In this document: positions 54,561-64,000 of the stretch, piece after piece | How the letters are laid out: the number at the start of each line of letters is the position of its first letter | How positions within the stretch are numbered: position 1 is the stretch's first letter | From: Cryptomeria japonica | Lineage: Eukaryota > Streptophyta > Pinopsida > Cupressales > Cupressaceae | Reading direction: 5' to 3' | Length of the DNA: 64,000 nt | NCBI RefSeq assembly: GCF_030272615.1 | Contig: NC_081412.1 | Coordinates: 341,747,370 to 341,811,369, forward strand | Notes under the pieces: generated by a model | Told to the model about the DNA's origin: nothing | Database searches by the model: none | What the model saw: the letters and a program-made list of their open reading frames with translations, nothing else | Program-made: the position numbers and the translations under genes

Positions 54561-56606
54561 GACCTCCTACTGGCGATGATGATATGAGGAGGTAGTTGCA
54601 GAGAGCCAGAGAGTAGGTAGTTATCAGACCACCGTGTTGATGGACACTAGCAGTGGTGGGGTCATAGGACCTCCTCAGAGGAGTGGTGAGCATGGTAGAC
54701 AGGCATCTGGAGGATCTTCTCGCCCACAGCCACAAAGATGGACAAATTCAGGTGGTAGTGGTATAGGACAACCATGACTTGATTTGGAGCATTTGTATTG
54801 TTTATTTGATATCATTGTATACTTGGACTTTTATTGTTTTATGATGATCTATATGCAGACATGGATTCTATATGATGATGCTTTTTATTATGCATGTTAC
54901 TTTATTTGATGATGTTCTATATGCTTATATGATTTGATTTTATGGATGCTTAGATGCTTGGATTAGATGGATGTAATAAGTAGATGAATAATGATATGAT
55001 GATAATGACTTACATGATACAATGATAAATGTTTTTGCTTTGATTTTGATGATTTTGGATGCAAATGAAAATTATTACTTAACTGATGCAAATGCAAATG
55101 ATCTATATGAAAATGCAAATGAATGATTGATTAATGTTTATGATGATGTACATACAAATGATCTATATGAAATATTTCTTTTGAAATTTTTATGCATGCA
55201 ACTAAATGATAAATGGAATGATAATGCAAATAATAATGATACACTATATGGTTAATGAAATGCACTTAATCAAATGCACTTATTACAATGATAAAATGCA
55301 GCTAAAATGAAATGAATAATGATTAAAAATGAATGCACCTACAATGATTAAATGCAAATTGTTTTTATTTGTCCAAGTATACTCAATCTTTATTTATGAC
55401 CATTGACTTGCTAATGAAATGATATGCTTATAATGCAGCTGACAAATGAATTCTTATAATGCAAATGAATAATGAGCTAATGAAATGATCTAACTAAAAT
55501 TTATACTACCATTCTTCATATGCTATCTTGTAATAGTGCTTGATTTCATCATTGAGCTTAAAAATATTGTAAGAAAATACAAACAACTTGACATAATGAT
55601 TCAAGATGACCTGAGTATTTCTTACATGGATTTTGATATAGCAAGTTAATACAAGCAATTTGATATAATGGATCAAGTTGACCTGAGTATTGTTTGCTGA
55701 ACAGACAAGGAGTATCTCCTTTCATGCATGACTTGGAACGTCCTCCTTGATCTTTTGCTGATCATATCCTGAGACAAGTTCATACCGTAGTAAGAGATAA
55801 ACCACAGATAGCAATCAAAGAAAATAATCATGCCCCATCATAGCTCCTCTAGTCATGGACATCCTTGAGTTGCATAGAGTACATGATTAGTAAAAATCAA
55901 GATATAAACACTGAATCTTGTATGTCATTCATATGTTCTTATGGTCATTAACTGATATAATCATCTTGATGAATGATCTTTGATAATCCTTTATAGCTTG
56001 CAGGTTGATTCTTCATTTTCTAAGTTTAACGATTTAGTTGTTGATGAGATGCCTTGATTGATTTGTTGCTGTTTTTGCTTGTTATCTAATTCAAAACCCT
56101 AGATGTTTTTGGTTTTTTTTTTTGTAAGTTTTTCGAATGTTTTTGGATTTTTTAAGTTTTCAAAAGATCACCTTAACAAAAGGAATTAGGATTTTGCCCC
56201 CAGTAGAAACAAAAATTTATTATGGATGTATGAATTGATCAAGATCCAAACCATGACAGAATAGAAATGCAGATTGATAGATACTGATAAAAGCTAAGAC
56301 AGTGACTACGACAAGTATGTCAAAGATTAATAATTGTTGGTAAGCTGCATATTTCTTGCTAAATGGTTCAGAGCAAATGTATGCGAAAGATGGAATGGAT
56401 AAGCTAAGATAGATGGAAGTGATAAATGCGAGAGGATCGAGTGGATAGGTACGCAAAGCGATCTCATGGATGGAGGAACTCACTTTTTAGATAGTGCCTG
56501 TTCACTAGGTTTTCACCATCTAAATTTATTGCATTTTTGTTGTTTTATACTTTTTAGGGATTTTCTGCTTTTCTGATTTTTACCGATTTCTTCAGGACTT
56601 TATATC
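54561..56606 (-). other. E3 region between antisense gene and integrase
   Basis: This is AT-rich non-coding sequence with many GATGATTTATATG- and AATGCAAATGA-like short repeats (54840-55480). I see no gene. It corresponds to 32587-34019 of E2. Confidence 0.65.
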
Positions 56607-58082
56607 TCAAGCATAGAATTTCTTGAGATGGATAGAATTGATAGGTTCATCAAACCAATCACCTTCAGGGGTAGATAACTTGTATGCTCCCGATCCATAT
56701 GTTGCTACTATGACAAAAGGTCCTAGCCAATTTGGTTCAAATTTTTCCTTCTTTTTTCGGTCTTGCTGATTTCTCGGATTCTCCCTTAGAACTATGTCTC
56801 CAATCTAGAAAGTGCACAGCTTGACTCTGTGGTTATAGCTTCTTGCCATTCTTTGTTGGTATACTTTCAAATGGTCTGTTGCATTTTGGCGACGTTCCTG
56901 AATCAGTTCTAGTTCCTGGAGTCGAGAGACTCTTTTTTCTTCTTCTGTTATAAGACCATGGAAGGATACTCGTAGAGAAGGTATCTCTACTTCTATAGGT
57001 AATATAGCTTCTGATCCATAGACCAAACAATATGGAGTTGCCCCTGTTGGAGTGTGGACACTAGTTCGGTATGCCCAAAGAGCAGGATTTAGCTGAATGT
57101 GCCAGTCTTTTCCAGCTTCATTGACTGTTTTCTTCAAGATTTTCAAGATATTTTTGTTTGATGCCTCAGCTTGACCATTACCTTGTGGGTAATATGGAGT
57201 AGAGAATCTATGTTGGATATGAAATTTTTCACATAGCTCTTTTACATCTTGATTTTTGAATGGTCTTCCATTATCAGTGATAATGGTCATAGGAACTCCA
57301 TAGCGACATATTATGTAGTTCAAGATGAATGAGGATATTTGTTTTCCTGTCACTGTTGTTAAAGGCATTGCTTCAATCCACTTAGTAAAATATTCAGTAG
57401 CAACTAGAATGCATTTATGGCCATTAGAGGATGAGGGATTGATCTTTCCTACCAAATCCAGGCCCCACTGTGAAAATGGCCATGATCCTGTCATAGGATA
57501 TAACTCTTGTGCTGGTGCATGAATTAGATTTCCATGAATTTGACATTGTTTACACTTTTTAGCATAGGTGAATGAGTCTCTCTCCATAGTAGGCCAAAAG
57601 TTAGCCATACGAATAAATTTCTTAGCCAATGTTAAACCACTTGAGTGTCTACCACAAATACCCGCATGAATGTCATTAAGAACTCTCTCAGATTCATCTT
57701 TTTCAAGACATCTCAACAATGTACCATCTAGACCACGCCTATATAGGATATCAACAATAATGGTATAGCGAGAGGACTGATGGATAAAGTTTCTTCATTG
57801 ATTACGAGATAATTCCAAAGGAAGGATATGATCTTTTAAATATTGGTAGGTTTGACCGTATAAGGATTGACTGGTTCCTGATATATGGAAAACTCGATAA
57901 GTATGCTGGGATTGAATGGTAGGGGTTAAGATATCTTCCACAAGAAACTCGTAACGTTGTTGATTCTCTTTATTTTGCAAGAGAGATGCTATTGTAGCCA
58001 TTGCATCTGCTGCTTTATTTTCATTTCTGGGAATCTGGGTGAATGTGATTTCTTTAAAATGTCCTTTAAATTCTTCCACTAG
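56607..58082 (-). pseudogene. E3 integrase
   Basis: The main open part 56805-57719 has the zinc-binding block (HAGICGRHSSG, KKCKQCQIHGNLIH), WGLDLVGKINP, TIITDNG and NGQAEASNKNILKILKKT, that is the complete D, D, E set. The C-terminus continues past one TAG at 56805 with IGDIVLRENPRNQQDRKKK, NWLGPF and IHLKKFYA to a stop at 56607. Upstream, 57795-58079 joins it to the second RNase H, with stops near 57795 and at 58083. Only a few changes separate it from an open frame. Confidence 0.92.
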
Positions 58083-58460
58083 CTATTTGTACGACATAAG
58101 CTTATCATCCTTTGTTTGATATTCATCATTTATTTGATTAATGACAAGTTGTGAATCACCATAGACATGTATTTCTTTGACATTCCATTCAATGGCCATT
58201 TTGAGCCCTATAGCCAATGCTTCATACTCTGTAGCATTATTGATGCATGGAAATCTTAGTCTATACGATTTCGGAATTGTATGTCCTTGAGGTGTGATAA
58301 AAAAGATTCCTGCACCTGATCCATATTGAGTATAAGAACCATCAAAGTACAATTCCCAAAAGTTTGTACTTATTGTCAAGATATCTACATCAGGAAATTC
58401 GATGTTGAAAGGCATGTCATTTTGTAGAGGAGCATCAGCTAATTGATCAGCAATGACTTG
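58083..58460 (-). pseudogene. E3 second (archaeal-type) RNase H
   Basis: LYFDGSYTQYGSGAGIFF, NNATEYEALAIGLKMAI and VYGDSQLVINQINDEYQTK hold the D, E and D pattern. As in E2 it follows the native RNase H and marks the Tat lineage. A TAG at 58083-58085 terminates it. Confidence 0.9.
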
Positions 58461-60380
58461 TCCCTTGATGGCTTTCCGGTCAACATATTCTATGTCGAAT
58501 TCACTCAGTATCATAACCCATTTGGCTAGTCTCCCTATTAATGTTGACTTGCTCAATAAATATTTGAGAGGATCTATCTTTGCTATTAGTTTTACAGAAT
58601 GAATCAACATATAATGTCGTAGCTTCTAAGTTGCAAATACAACTGCTAGACATATCTTTTCAATTGATGAATAATTTAACTCATATCCAACAAGTGTTCT
58701 GCTGATATAATAAACTGCTCTTTCTTTTCCTTCATCATCATGCTGAGCTAGGAGAGCACCTAATGATACACTTGTTGCTGAGACATAGAGTAACAAAGGT
58801 TTTCCTTTGGTTGGTGATATCAGTACTGGAGGACTCATAAGATATTCTTTTATTTGCAAGAAAGCTTCTTCACATGTTAGATCCCATTTGAATGGAACAT
58901 TTTTATGTAGATGGGTAAAGGGAAGACATCTATCAGCCAATTGGGACACAAATCTCCTGATTGATTGCAACCTTCCTTGTAAAGATCGCAATTGACTTAA
59001 GTTCTTAGGTGATTCCATCTCCATGATAGATTTAACTTTTCCAAGATCGACTTCAATGCCATGAGCTGATATAATGTACCCAAGGAGCTTTCCAGAGGTT
59101 ACCCCGAATGCACATTTCTTTGGATTTAATCTCAATCGATATCTTTCCAGCCTGTCAAAAATCTTGCTTAGAATGTTCAAATGTTCTTTTCTTGTGTGAG
59201 ATTTTGCGAGTATGTCATCGACATAATCTTCCATGAATGTATGCATAATGTCATGAAAAATTGTTGTCATAGCTCTTTGATATGTCGCTCCTGCATTCTT
59301 AAGCCCAAATGGCATAACATTCCAGCAGTATGTTCCCCATGCACAGGTGAAAGATGTCTTCTCTTGATCTTCAGGTGCGATTCTTATTTGATTATATCCT
59401 GAGAAGCCATCCATTAATGAAAACATCTCATGCCCTGCTGACAAGTCTACTATGATATCAATGTTTGGTAGCGGGAAATCATCTTTTGGACATGCTTTAT
59501 TCAGATCTCTGAAATCTGTGCAGATTCTTATGCTCTTATCTAGTTTTGATACTAGTACAATACTTGAAACCCATTCTGGATAAGCAACTGGTCTTATAAA
59601 TCCCACTTCTAATAATTTCTTGAGCTCAGTTCTGACAAGGAGAGCAATATGTGGGTGCATCTTTCTTAGCTTCTGCTTAACAAGTTTTGCTTTTAAATCC
59701 ACATTAAGATGATGCATGATAAGATCTGGGTTAAGCCTTGGTATATCTGCATAAGACCAAGCAAAATTTATTTGTCGTTGCTTAAAGAATTCCATGTATT
59801 CTTTCTTCTCTTTTTCTGAAAATGAGGCAGCAAAATGAAGTATTTTAGGATCCTTTGATGTATCAATGTTTACTGCTTCTGTTGGTTCTATCAGGATAGC
59901 AGATCTTTCTTGAAAATATGCAGGAAAAATGTCAAACTTTCCATCTTCTGACGCCTCAAGGAGGTTTTCATCATCAGATACACCCTTTATTTTCTCTTTT
60001 GATTGATCTAATGTTGCCATGAAATGGTTTTCAACAATACGTCTCTTTCCTTGTTTTATTTCACTTTTGCGACTGAAAAGTTTGGTATTCTCCTGACTAT
60101 GAAAAACTTTACTTGATTCTATAGTAGAAGATATCTTAGATGGGATGGGTTCAATAGCATTAAGGTACACAGCTAAGTCATGATCATTGGAAAATACATT
60201 TAGTTTGGAGTTGTCTAAGTTATCCCAATCAATTAGTTCAGGATGAAGAAGGGGTAAATCATAATCACTGTGATCATTAGGTCTTTCAACATTCATGACA
60301 TAATGATCATAATTTAACATAGAATAGGTATTGTCATAGATTGAATGTTTTTGAGGATTGTCTTTCTCAAGAATTTCCAA
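58461..60380 (-). pseudogene. E3 reverse transcriptase and RNase H
   Basis: A 584-codon open stretch (58626-60380) contains the pre-RT block QINFAWSYADIPRLNPDLIM, then LLEVGFIRPVAYPEW, ICTDFRDLNKACPKDDFPLP, LMDGFSGYNQI, WNVMPFGLKNAGATYQRAMT and YVDDILAKSH, the intact YVDD site. RNase H has LLLYVSATSVSLGALLAQ and YYISRTLVGYELNYSSIEK. A stop near 58626 interrupts RNase H before HYMLIHSVKLIAKIDPLKYL (58530-58610). At 60314-60380 it overlaps the upstream frame, so a single frameshift separates it from protease. Confidence 0.94.
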
Positions 60381-63181
60381 TTAGTCTTAACAAGATTAAT
60401 ATTAGCATTTTGTAGTTCACACTCAAGTGGTTCTTCAATTGACGTTTGTCCCTTAAATGAATGGATTATATCAACACACACGTCTTTGGTATTGCAAATT
60501 TCTTCTTGATTGACTCCATTTGCAGTTTGGAGTTGATAGACTTGTGTACATGTTAAAGAGGATTCTTTTAACAGATTTTGTCTCCTTTCAAACTCAGCTT
60601 CTTTTGGGCTAATAATTAATCCAACTCGACTATTTCTTATTTCTTCTATGGTTCTTGCATATCTGATTCTTGTTTGCACTTCTTGTGGCATTGTGTCGCT
60701 GTTTTTGTCATTTGCTTTTCTTTTTGCATACGCCTCTTTTCTCTGAATTCTGAGTTTCTCTTGTCTTCTTTCTAATTTTATCTTTTGTTCTGTAATAGAC
60801 AAGTCTTCTTTTGTAATAGCTACTTGATCTTCATTGTGTTCTTTACTTGATGTAGTAGATAAGGCATCTGGTCCCCATTCATACTCATTAGAATCTGCTT
60901 CTGAATTCTGATCTAAGATTACTCCACTATACCATATTGGAATGTCGTATGGTGCAAAAAGTTCTCTGACTTCTGTCATTTCTATTTTTACTGCTTCTGG
61001 AATATTTTGTTCATATTTTTCTTTTGTTTGTATTTCTAGGAATTGCTGAGAAGATTTTTCATTCCCTGGGATGATAATCTCCTCTTCTTTCTTTTCGTGT
61101 TCTGCTTGCTCTTGTTGTTTATTGGTTATTGTTTCGACCGCTTGATGTAGCTTTTCTTGCCAATTTTCTTTTTTAGAAATTGATTTCTTTCTCCATTTTT
61201 GCTGTTGATAATTATGTTGCTTTTGATTAGACTTCAGATATCCTAACCCAGATTTATCTTTTGTGGATTGTGAATGTGGACAAATAGGTTCTGAAATACC
61301 TTGATGTTGCTTACCAATTGGTCCTTTCCCTTCATATCCCATCTTTTGCATGATTTCATATCCTTTGCCATATTGTTTTATGGGAATATTGACTTTTGTT
61401 GCTGTTGCTATAGTTTTATCTTCATCCTTGTATAACCAATCAAGAATACTTTTGTCTTCATTTTCTTCTTTAAGAGTTCTAGCACTAACAAATGTCCCTT
61501 TAAACATATGTTTTGATTTTCCTGATGATTTTGATTGAACATCTGTAGGTTTTCCATATGACTTAGGGGAAAGTGGAAAATTATTCAAAGAATACTTTCC
61601 CATTCCTTCATCATTTAACTTGAGCTTTTCTTGAAAAGTTTCCCATAATTTTGCTTGAATTTCCTTGGTAGGATATACTGATTCTCTGTTATGTGGAACT
61701 GTGGTATCTTGTGTTGGCTTCAAATTGTTGCAGTTTTGACTGGAATCTGCAATTATAGTGATTTCTTTTCCTTCATGAGGAAATTTTACACATTGATGGT
61801 ATGTAGAAGGAACTTCTTGCATCTTGTGAATCCATGGTCTTCCTAGAAGAATGTTATAGGAGAGATTCAAATCTAAAACTTGACACAATGTATCCTTTTC
61901 CACAGGTCCTATCCTTATTGGTAGCATAACAGTTCCTTTAGAAGAACATTCTGCTTCATCGTAAGCCTTGATGGTTATTTTCTTTTTGATGGTTATTTTC
62001 TTTTTCGGGTCTACTGCATTCTCTAAATATCCCAAAGCTTTTATCAAACTTAATGCACAAATATTTAAACCAGCTCCTCCATCTATGAGTACATGTTTGA
62101 CATGAGTTTTATTAATGGAGACTTCAACATGTAAAGGAGCATTGTGAGGATGTTGTAAGGATGCATCATCATTTTTAGAAAATGATAAGCAATGAGGAGC
62201 TATAAGATGTCCTACCATGTTTTGGAACTGATCTACATCCAAATCTTTTGAAACTATTGTTTCCACTAATGCTTTCTCCAAAATTTCTTTATGCATAGGT
62301 GAAATTTTGAGAAGTTCTAGAATTGATATTTGAGTGGGTATTCGTTGTAATTGCTCTACTAAATTGTATTGTTGTGATGTAGATGTTGGGTCTTTTGCTA
62401 TACTTGGAAAGGTTACCTTTGCTTTGCTTCTTGTGATAACGTTGATTGGTTCTGAAGATGGATTTTCGTTAACAATTATCACATTTACTACATCATCATA
62501 TGTATAAGCATAATTCACTTTGGTTTTCCCTTTGTCATTTTCTAATCGGGATGATTCACCTTTATCATAGTTTGGAAGCGGAGTTTTAAAAGCCAAGTGT
62601 GATTCATTCATCTTATGGTTATCCACCGTGATGGTTCCATTATCAATTAGATCTTGGATAATGTGTTTTAATCTTTGACAATCATTTGTTAGGTGTCCTT
62701 TATTCCGATGATAATTGCAAAAGTGATTGTCATTCCACCAATTTGGCTTAACTGGTGGTTCATAAATTCTTGCTTCTGGTAAAACAAGCAATTTGTTAGC
62801 AAACAAAGTTTTTAGAGCTGATTCTAAAGATTCTCCAATATTTGTGAATTTTCTCCGAGGATTAGAGAAAAAAGACTTGACTTTATTGTTTTCCAGATTG
62901 TTGTTGCTTGGGATTTGACTTGATAGATTGAAAATTGGTTGTTGTTGTTTTGCAGTATTGTTATCATCATTTCCTTCATTGCTAACATTCCTATTCTTTG
63001 ACCAAAACTTGGGTTTGTCATTGTTGTTGTTGTTGTTGTTGTAAAGTTTTAGTTCTCCTTTCTTTACCATTGCGTTCTCTATTTTCAGACCATTTTCGAT
63101 CATTTTGGCAAAAGAGGTAGGACAATGCATCCTTAGTCGATAACTCATTTCACTAATAAGATTATCAATGAATATGTCCAT
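60314..63181 (-). CDS. E3 gag C-terminus, knuckle, protease and G-patch-like linker (955-codon frame)
   Basis: In order: gag tail, an N-rich spacer (residues 50-60), the knuckle HFCNYHRNKGHLTNDC (near 155-170, CX2HX4HX4C), protease with HVLIDGGAGLNICALSLIKA (near 360) and ILLGRPWIHKM (near 440), then a G-patch-like block KGYEIMQKMGYEGKGPIGKQ with SGLGYLKS (near 605-650), and a charged coiled-coil linker rich in K, E and R. It is intact across almost 3 kb. An 18-bp duplication doubles KKITIK inside the protease (61973-62008). Start and end are set by stops, not by a true start codon; in the living element it is part of a gag-pol polyprotein. Confidence 0.92.
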   Translation of the reverse strand: MDIFIDNLISEMSYRLRMHCPTSFAKMIENGLKIENAMVKKGELKLYNNNNNNNDKPKFWSKNRNVSNEGNDDNNTAKQQQPIFNLSSQIPSNNNLENNKVKSFFSNPRRKFTNIGESLESALKTLFANKLLVLPEARIYEPPVKPNWWNDNHFCNYHRNKGHLTNDCQRLKHIIQDLIDNGTITVDNHKMNESHLAFKTPLPNYDKGESSRLENDKGKTKVNYAYTYDDVVNVIIVNENPSSEPINVITRSKAKVTFPSIAKDPTSTSQQYNLVEQLQRIPTQISILELLKISPMHKEILEKALVETIVSKDLDVDQFQNMVGHLIAPHCLSFSKNDDASLQHPHNAPLHVEVSINKTHVKHVLIDGGAGLNICALSLIKALGYLENAVDPKKKITIKKKITIKAYDEAECSSKGTVMLPIRIGPVEKDTLCQVLDLNLSYNILLGRPWIHKMQEVPSTYHQCVKFPHEGKEITIIADSSQNCNNLKPTQDTTVPHNRESVYPTKEIQAKLWETFQEKLKLNDEGMGKYSLNNFPLSPKSYGKPTDVQSKSSGKSKHMFKGTFVSARTLKEENEDKSILDWLYKDEDKTIATATKVNIPIKQYGKGYEIMQKMGYEGKGPIGKQHQGISEPICPHSQSTKDKSGLGYLKSNQKQHNYQQQKWRKKSISKKENWQEKLHQAVETITNKQQEQAEHEKKEEEIIIPGNEKSSQQFLEIQTKEKYEQNIPEAVKIEMTEVRELFAPYDIPIWYSGVILDQNSEADSNEYEWGPDALSTTSSKEHNEDQVAITKEDLSITEQKIKLERRQEKLRIQRKEAYAKRKANDKNSDTMPQEVQTRIRYARTIEEIRNSRVGLIISPKEAEFERRQNLLKESSLTCTQVYQLQTANGVNQEEICNTKDVCVDIIHSFKGQTSIEEPLECELQNANINLVKTNWKFLRKTILKNIQSMTIPILC

Positions 63182-63202
63182 TTTTTCTTGATTAGGTACA
63201 TC

Positions 63203-63997
63203 CTAGGGATACCTATTAAACATGCATTTCCATCGTTGTAAAAAGATCATAAAGGATTCATCATTCTTTTGTTTAACATTGCAAAGATCTAGCATTGTTA
63301 TTTCATTCCTTATATCGTAGGAATAATGTGAAATAAACCTATTCACAAGTTCTTCAAAGGATTTGATTGCAGATGGTAATCTTGAAAACCACTCCATTGA
63401 TTGTCCATTTAAACTCCTAGGAAAAAGACACATAAGGTAAGTTTCCTCGTGAGAAAATTCCATGCTCATAGTACAAAACTCTCTAATGTGATCTTGAGGA
63501 TCAAATTTTCCATCGTATTTGTCATATTTAGGGATCTTGCAATGTTGCGAAAATGGCATCATATTCAAATTTTTATCAAAAGGATATGGGCATATATCTT
63601 GTAACGAATATTTCTTGGAGCTTGTCCCATTTTGCATGTCTTGTATTTGCTGTTGTAGAGCTTGTATTTGTTAAGTAAGGTTTGATAAGGGATTATCTGC
63701 ATAGTCTCTCCTTGTTTCGTTATGAGTCTTTTTGTCACTACGCTCTTTTCTTTTATCATCCCTTTCTTTCCTTGTTTCTTTGTTGTTCATATCTTCGTTA
63801 TTTTTCTCATCTATGTTTTGGGTGTTACTTGTCTCTACATCTTGTTTTAAGCTTTCTATGTTAAAGTCTTGTGGTAGTTTAGCTCCAGATTTTGCCAACA
63901 TCAAGAGATATTTTTCTTTTTGTTTTGTCAACAATTTTTCTATTAGCCTATCAAATTTGAAATCTTGTTCCAAGTCTTAATGGTGCTATTGACAGCT
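63203..63997 (-). pseudogene. E3 gag, N-terminal and capsid part (partial)
   Basis: 63203-63637 reads DICPYPFDKNLNMMPFSQHC, KYDKYDGKFDPQDHIREFC and LMCLFPRSLNGQSMEWF, matching E2 gag. Upstream, after a stop near 63673, 63671-63973 has RLIEKLLTKQKEKYLLMLAK and a very charged stretch of K, E, R, D and N. A TAG at 63203-63205 splits gag from the 955-codon frame. The true start may lie beyond the window; a TAA stands just before 63976. Confidence 0.88.
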
Positions 63998-64000
63998 TCT

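Larger units (their letters stand above)
50022..64000 (-). mobile_element. E3: Tat-type gypsy element, 5' end beyond the window
   Basis: Minus strand. The 3' LTR (50022-51250), PPT, antisense PMD gene (plus strand), integrase, second RNase H, RNase H, RT, G-patch-like linker, protease, knuckle and most of gag are in the same order as in E2. LTR ends match E4 and differ from E2, so E3/E4 and E2 are related families. Gag-pol has few stops and is the best preserved in the window. The 5' LTR should lie right of 64000. Confidence 0.93.

Noticed and set aside
56220-56483. An 87-codon minus frame with hydrophobic segments
   Set aside because: It lies in the non-coding part of E3 between integrase and antisense gene and has no counterpart in E2.

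Overview
This window is repeat-rich plant nuclear DNA, made almost entirely of nested LTR retrotransposons of several ages. The visible features are Ty1/copia and Ty3/gypsy (Tat/Ogre-like) genes, a DUF247 gene fragment (a plant-specific family), a PRP8 fragment, a plant mobile domain (PMD) gene and very long microsatellites. The density of old, methylation-decayed elements suits a large seed-plant genome, perhaps a gymnosperm, but nothing here fixes the species. I see no intact host gene, tRNA, rRNA or CRISPR.

Layout, using element names of my own. E1 (1-4394, minus) is a decayed Tnt1/Tork-like copia element inserted into E4. E4 (4395-7139, minus) is the 5' leader and 5' LTR of a Tat-type gypsy element. 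7140-9931 is AT-rich DNA without a gene. E7 (9932 onward, plus) looks like a non-autonomous large retrotransposon derivative (LARD): a LTR of about 4.9 kb (9932-14823) carrying a joined DUF247-PRP8 pseudogene, a PBS at 14827, a decayed unknown ORF (15058-17048), and a second LTR starting at 17326. That second LTR runs into a TA/CA/TACA microsatellite (17661-18825), which resumes at 48746-50021.

The microsatellite is split by E5 (18826-48745, minus), a gag-only copia-type element with 2.4-kb LTRs. The 3' LTR of E5 is interrupted twice: by E2 (19594-39124, plus), a 19.5-kb Tat/Ogre-like gypsy element with both LTRs, PBS, PPT and a near-perfect 5-bp target duplication; and by E6 (40417-42912, plus), an internally deleted copia element with a perfect 5-bp target duplication. 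The intact 5' LTR of E5 preserves both empty sites. E3 (50022 to beyond 64000, minus) is a second Tat-type element abutting the microsatellite; its gag-pol is nearly complete.

E2 and E3 share the order gag, CHHC knuckle, protease, a G-patch-like motif, RT, RNase H, a second RNase H and integrase, then an antisense gene near the 3' LTR. The best finding is that antisense gene. In both elements I can read the same structure: a TATA box 82-83 bp before an ATG, a 25-codon first exon, a phase-0 intron of about 1 kb, and a long second exon encoding a PMD protein. The intron holds a GCGCTA/TAGCGC repeat in both. This argues for a separate spliced antisense transcription unit kept by this retrotransposon clade. 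The second main finding is the DUF247-PRP8 chimera carried inside a giant LTR.
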